From: Prostheceraeus crozeri | Lineage: Eukaryota; Platyhelminthes; Polycladida; Euryleptidae | Reading direction: 5' to 3' | Assembly (NCBI GenBank): GCA_907163375.1 | Contig: CAJQUW010000501.1 | Span: forward strand, 7,501-71,500 | Length of the DNA: 64,000 bases | The notes under the pieces: model-generated | Told to the model about the DNA's origin: nothing | The model's database searches: none | Seen by the model: the letters and a program-made list of their open reading frames with translations, nothing else | Program-made: the position numbers and the translations under genes | Shown here: positions 39,901 through 51,600 of the stretch, piece by piece | Numbering within the stretch: position 1 is the stretch's first letter | How the letters are laid out: every line of letters starts with the position of its first letter

Positions 39901-42900
39901 ATTTCAAAAATTGTGACTCTAGACTTTTCATTTTTCAGTTGATAAGAGAAAGCATAGAAAAATTCATTATAACCAATAAATCAATCTGCGTCCTATTGGA
40001 TTAACATGTGTTTTTCTCTTATCCTAACTTTTTAATTAAGAGGAACTAACTAGAACTCGGCAGACGCGCAGATTCGTAGTAGGCATAGGCCGTACATTGT
40101 TCTGTGAAAGTCTCATTTTTGGCGTCGTTCCCTGCAGAAGCTCGCTCTGGCTGCCGGAATATATGCTCTCATTAAAAATTGCAGTTGTCTGACAAGTGAT
40201 ATTTTATCACGATTTTCTTAGAAGATTTCAGTTCAAAACACTCAAGAAGGATTAACTTAAATGAGCAATTCCATTGTATATATTTGTATTGCACAAATTT
40301 TGGCTTTCCCACCTGGCTACCTGTTCAGCTTCTCTTTCTCATTCCTTTTCAATTCAGATAAATGACATCTATCAAGGCTGAATACCGCGGGTGGCATGTA
40401 TCACAAGTAAACACAGACGAATTTCAGACTACTACTTTTACAGAGTTTATGAAACTAAATTGCACTTCTATTCATTTTCCCTCCCAATCAGTTTCAATCT
40501 GATATTCATGGCGTTTGGATGATGAATGTAATCGCAAAAATTGTTCGTAAATCAACAATCCAAATATGACACTAAAAAGCAATTGTTGTTTACATGCTGC
40601 GACTCATCATGCTAATTTGTTTAGACTGCTAGACTGGTAAAGAAGTCTTTCCAATTGAAAATTTCGACTTGGATGTGTACAATGTATCAGATTGATGCTA
40701 ATTATGTACATTGTTGATGTATCCTGTTTATGTACATCATGTGAAGTAAATTATATCACTTATCAAATCATTGGTTCAAAGCTGATCAACAGAGTAAAGA
40801 AAACATTTAGGCGGACCACCGGTTGTCTGTAACTGTATTTGTCTCACGGAAAGACTTATCCCGTCCCCCTGGTTATTCTACGTATTTCACAATTGTGCGA
40901 CAGGTCGTAAAAATAGTTCATTCAATGACCATTCCCAGCTCTTTCTTGGGCCACTGTGTGAGAGGTGTAACTGTCACTTCGACTTCAATATTACGACCAC
41001 AGGTGACTCACAAAAATGCATTTATCAGAATTATTCCAATTGTTTTTGAGAATTCATGACTTTGAGGCCTCTTCGAATGATACATGTCTTATACATATGG
41101 GACATATACTGTACATGACTTGTGAATGCACTCTTGGGTATAAAAGAAGTCCTTATTATTCCCGAAGTGTGAAAACGTATTCGTAGTGGAGTGTCTGGCA
41201 TTCGGCGTCCTGTCTTCTGAGAAAAGTACAACCTTGCGAAGTGTAAAAATTGACATGTATGTCGATATACATGCAATATGTGAATTACCGCGTGGTCTTG
41301 TCAATTTCGTTGCAAATGAAGCTAATAAGATGGCCGTGGTTAAGTGCCTGAGTCGGTATCGGTCTCAGTGAACGTTTCAAGAATGAACCTAGCTCTCAAG
41401 GTTATGATGATGGAAGTATAATCTAAATTTAGAACGCTAACTCCGGTACCCACTGTGTTGTCTACCGGGGAAGTCTTAAGGGTGACCAATCAGACTGTCT
41501 GTAGACAAAACGCGTTGGCTTCTATTGCTTCTAAAATTTCGAAGACAGTTCTTTTAGGGCCCTTGGAGTTAATCGTCCTTTCTCTCTTTAAGCTTTATCC
41601 ATAAGAATCAGTAGTCCGAATCTAGCAGAACTGTTATTTTCTTATTGATCACTTTGCGACTCGGTTCATGGGTCCTCATGAGGTCACGACACTATTGGGC
41701 ACTCCATCGAAACGTCGAGGACACTTAGTGATTGATGACAACCACTTTGGAACATCCTACCGAATGCGGTCCTCTACAAGTTTTCCAGTCCTGCAATCGC
41801 AAGTCCACACAAATACGCAAATAGCGTTAAATTGGATAAAAGTGAAGTGACCCGTCATCTACTCGCACAAGTACGCGATATAACTTGCTCAAAGTTACAT
41901 ATATATTAGAGGCATTATGCCTTGAGCGTGATGCTCCAGATCACAGCATACGACAGGCAGTGCTCTGTGCTTGCTTCTTCTTTAGTGACTTTTCTTTTCT
42001 TAATATTATTCTTGAGTATCAACATTCTACTATCTATATTTGTGAAAGCCCTTGCTTTTATAGAAATTTCCTTGAAAATTGAATCGTTGATATAATTGAT
42101 ACTGACAAAATGACATTGACATAATCACGTGCTGCAGCTGTGCGAGGCATGCTTGAATGTTAACTTTAAGAAGAATTAGTTGTTCCGATTTCATGTACTT
42201 GGCGAAATTCCCGTTGATATGAAGTGTGCTTTAACGATTTTGGTTAGTACGCATAAAATCTACTTCAAATGTGCGATCCGTAATCCTCTGGTGACTTCTT
42301 CTTTTTTTGTATTGAGTGACGTGTGAATAGTTAAAGTCAGATGAAAGCCACCACTATGATTGCCAAAGTAACTTTTCCATTTGAAAATGAAGTGCGACAT
42401 GGTTTCGAGTAATCGTCACTCCAAATCAGTCCTACGAAGATGGGGATTGCCTACAGGTACAAGCTACAAGATTTAGCGAAAATTGATGCTTTGGTACTTC
42501 GCATTTGCAAGCTAAGAAGACATAATTTTCGCATACATCTTCATTGGATGATAACAGAGCACATGACACAGATAGAATTAACAATACGTTAAAAAATGAT
42601 CGTTTTCTTACAATGTCTACGACATAAAGTAGTGTTGCTGTGAAATCGTAGATGTAGGGAAATGGTATTCAGAATGAACAGTCCTGGTCCTACAATGGTC
42701 ATCGAATGCATTTAGCATGTAGCATAATCGGGAATATCTATTGAAGTTGTGAACAATACTCAATTTTTTATAGTTGCTTTAAATGCTCATTCTACAGTAA
42801 AGAAAATGTAACTCGCTGCCAAAATCATTCAAGAATTCAAATTCATGGTTGATGAAATGTGAAAATGCATTGCTCTGGGAATATTCAATTGGTCACCAAA

Positions 42901-45544
42901 AATGTTAATAATTGTCGGATAACTTTGTCGAAAGTCTATCCTTTCTCAGCAAGACCATATTGCTTTCAGACAAGAGAACGAGGGCACAGGAAAGCATTAG
43001 TAGAGATTTGAGAATTTTGATTATGTTACTTTTCGATTTCATCAACAGATTGCTCTAATGACAGACATCCCAGATGCATCACATGTTAGCTGAATGTTTG
43101 CAGAAAGACAATTAAATAGAAGACAACAAGGCATAAAACTTACCCATACAAATATGTTCACCACCCAATGAGGCTATATTGTCGCATATTCTACCCGGCT
43201 GGAGACGTTTACCATTGAATTCGAAGTGCACATTCGCCGGTGGATTGCTTTCTACTCTACATTGAAGCATCGTTGTTCCTCCAACATGCTGCCCGATTCG
43301 CCCGTTTACAAAACTCACCCGGGGTTTAACTGTTGGATGAAACAATGAGTGAGTGCGATAGATAATGATTTCCATGGAAATGTAAAACATGAGTTAGGAT
43401 AAAACTAGGGACTTGGTGAGTTTCGTATAGGAAAGGGTCTTGATGGCGATACAATTCTAGCTCTTGAAAGCTTCTTGAACATGGCGTTAAGCCTCTGAAC
43501 ATGATATAATTTTCACAATTAAGTTCTATGCCTACCATTAATTCTCCAATATTAAGTTGAACAAAATAGTGACAATTGTTATTTATATCTGTCTATTTTT
43601 CAAATGAATAGAAATCATCTTTACATTTTTAAAGTTAAATGTAAGATAACAATTTATGTGTGTCATCAAACGCCACGACATAAGATTCGCTGCATACGGA
43701 AAATTCAATGCTTTTTATTGTATTCTTTTGTACAATTAGGAAGGAAAGAGTTCGCATTTTCGGCAACAGTAAGTGGGCTTGTGAAGCTGAAAAAATTCAG
43801 GAAACTGATCATGTAGCAAATTGTTTGGTTGCATGATGTTTAGAAACAATTTCTCTACTTGATTCGTCCGACGAAAACTCAAAGAATGTAGCAGAAAGGG
43901 GCTTTCACACGAATGCGAATTTCATTGCGAATCACGGCGAATTGAAATTCGCAGAAGTTCGCAATGAAGTCTCACTGAGATTTTGTCATGGTTATGACCT
44001 TGAAACCTTTGACTGCGATTCCAATAGGATATGCCACGACTGCTATGAGATTCCACCACGACTCATAGAGATATCCCTGCGAATGCTTGAGACATCATGA
44101 CGATTTAATGAAATAAGGTGTACATGGCTACATAAATTATTCACTTTTCAAGCATAGGCTTTGGATGATGGACGTCATATTGTCACCAGACGACGCTTCG
44201 TGCTTTTATTCTTAAATTGAAGAAGAAAATATTCTTCTAGCTGCCACAGCATTGATACGACGAAAGCAAAGAAGAAATCGTATAAGATCTGTATGGATAA
44301 GAAAATGGCTTTTGCGTCGACCACTTCTTGGAGCGTATGAAAAACTTATGGTTGAATTGCGGATAGAAGATACTCCAAGCTTTAAAAATTTTCTCCGTAT
44401 AGACCCCCAATTGTTTCAGGAACTGCTTCGTCGTGTTGGGCCTCGAATTGAGAAGAATGAAACAATAATGCGAAAGCCTTTGGAACCAGGTCTACGGCTC
44501 ACGATGACCATGCGGTACTTAGCTACTGGGAACTCTTATAAAAGTCTACAATATGAATTCAGAGTGGCTCATAATACAATTTCGATTTTGATTCCTGATG
44601 TTTGTGAGGCTATGATTCAGGAATATACCGAAGAAGTTCTTGCACATCCCCAAACCGAAGCAGAATGGAAGGATATCGCCTCAGAATTTTCCAAGCGTTG
44701 AAACTTTCATAACACAATCGGTTCAATTGACGGGAAACATATCGCTATTCGCTGTCCATCCAATGCAGGATCACTTTATTTCAATTATAAAGGATTCCAT
44801 TCTATTGTTCTACTGGCCCTTGTTGATGCAAATTACCGATTTATATTCATTGGTGTGGGAGCTAATGGTAACTGCTCTGATGGTGGGATATTTAAAGATT
44901 GCGATTTGTTTGAGGCTTTGCAGACTGGGAGAACTGACATTTCATCTCCGGAACCTTTACCAAATGATACTCAACCTATACCTTACTCTATCGTTGGAGA
45001 TGATGCTTTCGCGTTACGGACTTGGCTTATGAAACCTTATCCTCGAAGCAGATTTCTTGACAGACGTGAGAGGATATTCAACTACAGATTATCCCGTGCG
45101 AGGCGGGTAGTAGAAAACACTTTCGGGATACTTGCTCACAGGTTAGTATTTGAATATGATCTATATTACAATTTATTTTACAATCTATTTACAATAGGCC
45201 ACGCATAAATGTCAGTAGATAAATAGTGATTTATCTTCATTGATGATTCCATATGGAATTTCATTTTTGAAACAACACTAAATTCTAAATATTTCGACAA
45301 TATAACTTATACTTGAAATATAACTTATACTGAGGGTAAAACCTTATGAAATATAACTTTTCTATGACAGAATATTTCAGAAATATCAACAAAGGAAATA
45401 TATTTACATTTTATCCTACTGTACGTAAACTTGAAAAAGAGTTTGAGATTGGTAGGTAATTATCAAACTTCTCTCAAATTTCTTTTGTGAGGCAATTTAT
45501 TATACTCGCACATGTACATGTATGTAGGTGGACTATATGCGTTG

Positions 45545-45633
<89 letters not shown>

Positions 45634-48600
45634 TTTTCAGGTTCCGCTGTTTGCTCACCACTATGCAACAACATCCAACTAATGTTCGAACCATAGTGAT
45701 GGCCACCTGCGTCCTGCACAATCTTATTCGTACTCGACATCCGTCTCATATCATACAGGAAGTTGACCGAGAAGATGTCGGTACTAATGTCATCGTACCT
45801 GGTTCATGGCGTGACTCAATGAATCTCCTTGGTTTACGAAGTCAGCATGGCAATACCTCACTTTCAGCGGCTAAACGACAGCGCGATTATTTGAAAGACT
45901 ACTATAATTCATCTATTGGGAAATTACCTTGGCAAGAAAATATGATTTAACGATATGAATCCAGTATTTTTTGTTTATCATTTGGTTTTGATTGACTTGT
46001 TTTATACACGAAAAAGATAAGCCAACATAGTCCAATGCACGAGCAGTTCTTTCGAGTCTTATTTAACACATTTAATTTTGTTTTAATTAAAGTTTATTCT
46101 TAGGATTTATAGGGAGAGACTTTCAAAGTATTTGTTCTTAGTATTTTTGTATGCTTATTTGATTACTTATAATTCATTTTATTTCATTTGTATATACAAT
46201 AAAGCCAACATAGTCTATTATATTGTGTATTAGGCCTATGGATTTTGAAAAATGGATCAATAAAATGCCTACAGTAAGATACATTTATACATAAGTTGAT
46301 AATAGAATGGTCATACAAAGATACAGGAGAACTAAGAGATGTAAGAGCATCATGCAAAAACAATATGATGAAATAGAAATGGACGAATTTATATCTAAAA
46401 AAAATATGTGAGATCAAATTAAATCTCTACTATAAAAAGTCTAGTAAATTGCATGATACACACAGGATACAAATTCTGGTACGTCTACATGTAGGAAACA
46501 TCATAAAATTGTACAAAAATATAACGTCATCCTTGGTATGGCTGACAAATGTTTGTCTCCTGAACCCCCTGAGCCGATCAGTTGTTGCAAAGCAGAGTTT
46601 GGGTTGACTGTAACATTACATTGTTGAGGCACAAAATTCGAATGCGTCGGAAAATTGTATTGCTGTGGCTGAAATATAGGCACTTCCGGCTTCTGTATAT
46701 ATCCTTGGACCAAATGCTGCACGTCGACACTAAAATTAAACCAGGGGACAGGTTTGATTTAAACGTAGCTGGGTCGCCAAATACCGAACGAATGAATCGA
46801 CTGTTTCTTCATGAGGAGACCTCTGATACCTTTCTACGAGCTCCTTCCGCTGTTGAGCAGCTGAGTCTGCTCGCTGAAGTAACTGAAAAACAAAATTTTG
46901 ATTAATTTTAAGAGAATCAGATTAATACACGTATTTTGGGTTTCTTTGAGATAGACTTAAAACTACTATTCGTATTGATCGATAAAATTAATTATTCCAT
47001 GTAGATAAAGCAAGCATTCATTCTTTGGTGAGCATATTACTCAGAAATACGAGTATGTTGTTGCCTGTTACAGTGTAGCAAGAGATAATATTGTTGAAAT
47101 CATTTACCTACCTTTTGTATTAATTCATCATCGCAGGATTTTTTCATTGCTTTTGTTGGTTTGGAATTATTCTCCATACTGTCGTCTAATGTTTTTTCTA
47201 CATTTTCTTTCGATTTTGAGTTAGTCACATCACGAAACTAAAAATTAAATGAGTTTTATTAATATATCAGAATTAGAAGAACAAGGAAAGCTATGTGTAA
47301 ACCCTAAAAGCAAATTAAAACAAAACAAATTACGGTCAAATCATCAGAGAATATTTACTTTAGTGCTTTGGCGACTTGGGGATCTCTTGATATGGTTATT
47401 GAGAAACGCGAATGTATCGGAAATCACTTTATCTCGATCACTCAACTCGGAAAAGCCTTGTCCAGACTTTTTGGCAGCAATTTTATCATATCTTGTACGC
47501 ATTCCTCTAAAGAATGAAACCAGCTGATAATCTGAAACGAAGATGAATATTCTAAATACAGATTTATGTATTCATGGGGCGTTATATGATAGGCTATTTG
47601 TATGAAAACATACACATTGATACGTAGTAGGATTAATAAGCCTAGCGTTTCAAAAGCTATTTAAGTAATGATGATTGTTATGTAACCTCATCCTATTAAA
47701 CAAACGAGGTGAAATTGAAAATTATTCATGACCCCTCCTTTGCCTAACTGGTCTCAAAATAGTAAAATACCCTTGTACTTTATTCTTAGGCCACTTAATA
47801 TGAGGATTAGGCTTACGGAAAAATAAAGCAAAGCCGGTCATAAATTAAAGAAGTGGCTTATGTAGACAGCCTAACTATTGAAATAGTACTAAATTTTATC
47901 AGATGAAAAGCAGTATTATTTGATTGATGAATCAATAAAATAGATATAGATATGAATTAATTGTATTCAATTTATCAAGTTATCTTTTTAATATAAAAAA
48001 TAAGCTCACACTTACATGTACATGGTGGCTCCAGAGTTGCCGCTTTGTCAGCAATGAGCGACTTCTTCAAGTCTGTGTCCTTATATTCCTTCAACTTCTT
48101 GTTATATAGGCACTCGTTCTCCCGGTACCAGTTTGCCAACATTACTTCCTGGTCTTCTTTGAAGATGTAAGCTTGTTTGTCAATTTTTCTTTTTATTCCA
48201 GATGTCTTTCTTCTCTTTTCTCTGCACTGTCGGAAATCCCTTCTTCATGGCTGCTGTCACCGCTCAACTCACTCAATGTATCACTCATGATTGATTCTGC
48301 TACTGTCCAAGCTTCCGTGTTTATATACGATTTGATACACGTGACCCAAGGTGACTCAATCGTATCCATTCGCACACACATTCGCAGCCTTTCTTGGCAC
48401 TGTCTTATCACTGTCGTATTCATTCGCGAAGCGTCTCACTGGTGTCGTGACCCAATTCGTGCATGTTGTGTCGGCGAAGCCGATACGATGCCCATGAGAC
48501 GCGTGAGAATCACCTACGACTCCGTTGCGAATGGAAAATTCGCCGACTTCATCGCGACATATTTTGAAAATTCCAAAATATTCTCCATGAGTCGCGATGA

Positions 48601-51600
48601 AGCCGTGATTCTCCACGAACTGTACGACTCATTGCAAATGACAATGCGAATGATTGCGAAGTGGTGACGAATATAAAATTATGTTAAAGTTATAAAATTC
48701 GCCACGATTCGCAATGAAATTCGCATTCGTGTGAAAGCCCCTGAATGAATCGACAGTGTTTACCGCAAGTAACCTTGTGACAATGCTTTTGTACTCTGGC
48801 AATAGGAAAAGAGTTCGTTTCACTCAAGCCAACAAACACTGGAGCATTACATTCACGAATGGATCTCATATAGTTGTCACAATTGAGTTAAATCTTCTTT
48901 AGATAGGTTGCTCTACAATACTTGTAGAAAGCATGGACGTTGACATGCTTTCTTACAAATGTGGTTTATGTGCGGCGTCCATTTCAGCTCATGATATGAC
49001 ATAATGTCAAGAAACTTCAATTGAGTACATTCAGCAATGGACAAGCTTGGCGTATGGCAACATTTGACTTTCGAAAATGCAAATACTTTGTTTTATTCAT
49101 ATAAGATCGCTTTGTTTTTCGGTCACAGCTCAACATTGTCGATTTCGTCGTTCAATGATATCGAAGGGCCAGAATCACTTTCGTCTAAAGGCATCAGTAA
49201 TGCTATGCAATCTGCATACTTAATTATGCAGGTGGATTTTGACTTCGGAGTACACAAACGCTCCGAACAAATGCCACCCTAAAATGGAACCTTGTGATTC
49301 TTCAAACGTCACAGGTACATGCAGACTTTGACATTCTTCTATTGAAACATAATGTGTGCACTGTGCAGTCTTCAAAGTAGCCCTTAATCCAAGTTATAAA
49401 ATTAGATGACATGTGTTCATTGATCATGAATTTGAGCAGCTTTCTATAATTAAGTTTATCAAATGCTCGCGCTAAATCGAATGACAGCAATACAACACCG
49501 CTGATACATTGTTTATGCACCGTGCGAGTCAAGAAATCATGCAGCCTGATATTTGCGATACAGGTAGAAGATCCTGGTCGAAATCCATATTGATATGGCC
49601 TATACAACGATAATAAATAATCTTTGACTGAGTTTAAAATCAGACTCTCCAATATCTAAGCCATAATTGGAAGTAGAGAAATTGGTCAATATCGTTCAAT
49701 GGTCATGATGAAAAAATTCACTTTCTCTCCTTTATATTTCTTGACCGTTGGTAAGTTAAAATAAGTATAAGCAATAAAATACCAACGCTTCGTGCCACTG
49801 CAACTTCGATAGGCCGAGTTCTTCTTATACTTATTTTGACTTACCATCGGTCAATAAATATAAAGGAGAGAAAGTGAATTTTTTCACCATGGCCATTAGT
49901 AACAGCCTCCTGTTCCTGACCATCAATTGAATATCGTTCAACTTGAATTTTTGCATTTGGGAACTGGCATAACTTTCGCACATTTCCATTGTCGCTGTAC
50001 AAGTCCCTGTTATATGGAGAGCTTCAATAGGTGTGTTAGCGATCTTTATTGCAGCAATAAAACAGCTACCTTTTATTGCAGCGACTTGCACAAACCAATG
50101 CCAGTGCATGTATTCTAGTTAATAATTCATTCAACCGACTATACGAACAATAAGTACTGAGGGAAGGTCTTAATACATCCACTTGGCAAAATTTATCGGT
50201 AGAAATGCAAGTATCGGTACCGGTAACGAAAAATGCTACCGATTCAATCTCTGTTCTGCTTATATGCAATTATAGTGTATTACATGAGATTTTTTAGCAA
50301 AACACAAAAGTTAGCAGTAAAACATATTCCAGGGAAAAAGTGAAAGTGGATTATTTCATTGATCTCTATAATCAACAACGCTTCTAATATAATCAAAATA
50401 GAAAATAAAGTCAAATTCTTCTAAAATGGAGGTGCTTATATTTGAGAAAATAGGGTATGGTGACTTTCGAAAACACTCATGATTTGTACCATATGGTGCA
50501 TGAACTGAAGCAATATTTGGAGAAAACTTTCAAAATGCCTCAAAACTATAAATCCTGAAAGTCAAATTCAATTACGGTTTGAAGTTCTGTTTACTTTACT
50601 GAGCAGCAAAGATGCATCAGCGTCAGCGATTAAAAGAGTGACAAAAGGGGACGCAGGAAGCAGAAAATGTTTTCATAAGCTGATGCCTTCACTTGATTTT
50701 ATGATGATGTTATGAAAAATGGGCTGTCACAAAACGAATGCTTCATGTAAATAGAATGCCTGGCATTATATTGAAGCTTTCATACTACGAAATAGTGTTC
50801 ATACTTACAGTGAACCGTGAGCGTCAACTTCTTGTAGGCCATGGGATAGACGCCATTTTGAGCGGTGCAAGTGTAGCCCCCTTCCATCCAGCGTTTTGCA
50901 CTGGCGATGATGAGGGTTCCTCCAATCGCATAAATATCTGGAAAATAGTGCATAACAGTGCAAAATAGCAATAGTGCATAGTATAGTACATGTACAAATA
51001 TGAAGTCTCTTGGTTCAATGTATTGTCTTGATACAGATGTTAGCTAGCGTTTTTGTATGTCTAAACTAGGTAATTTGCTATACTTTAAGAGGAGGAGTCA
51101 ACTTATGAAAGCTTAATCACATCACATAGCATCAGGTTTTGCATGTGCATCGGACTGGATAAAAAATTTGATTCGGGTTGAAGATGATCGAGTCGGGTTG
51201 CGTAGCGAATACGACAGTGTTTCGTGTCGACTTGAGCCCTGTAATTCGTGTCGTGCTCGTTTTAGTGTTTTTAAAGTTCTAACCGGGTTACATTTTCGTG
51301 TTGACACTGATTCATTCTGCATTAGACATCACTAATAGCTAAAGACTTCTTGATCACATGTTTATGGCAGAGTAGTTGGCTAAAATGCAACGCTAGGACG
51401 ATAATTTTTGAATAAAAGCAATCTGCCTCTCCAAAATACAAAGTAAGTGATAAAGGAGGATTTTTCAGTGAACTATTCTTTCGCTTTGAATTGGATGCCA
51501 TAAATGAATCACTCGAGATATAAATTTCGCATTACTTTCGTGTTTGACATAGACCGGTTGGACTTTGTGTTCGGGTTTAGGGTAAATTTCCAAGTACTGC

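Larger units (their letters stand above)
43898..48742 (+). mobile_element. PIF/Harbinger DNA transposon, two genes, with terminal inverted repeats
   Basis: Both ends carry matching inverted repeats of about 45 bp. The left end begins GGGGCTTTCACACGAATGCG and the right end is its complement, ending CGTGTGAAAGCCCC. Between them lie a plus-strand HARBI1-type DDE transposase (44216-45950) and a minus-strand MADF/Myb-like gene (46501-48288), convergently arranged, the standard Harbinger pair. Subterminal regions hold further copies of ATTCGC-like motifs. The element sits inside a minus-strand LINE: LINE coding sequence resumes directly on both sides (48743 upward and 43897 downward). A 3-bp target duplication cannot be read with confidence. 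The transposase has one stop and the partner gene about two frame breaks, so this copy is probably inactive but fairly young. Confidence 0.92.

Noticed and set aside
45474-45749. Open frames of repeated YI residues on both strands
   Set aside because: They are translations of the TA microsatellite inside the Harbinger intron.
48173-48667. 164-residue plus-strand frame at the Harbinger right end
   Set aside because: It is antisense to the MADF exon and runs into subterminal repeats and the TIR; no family signature.
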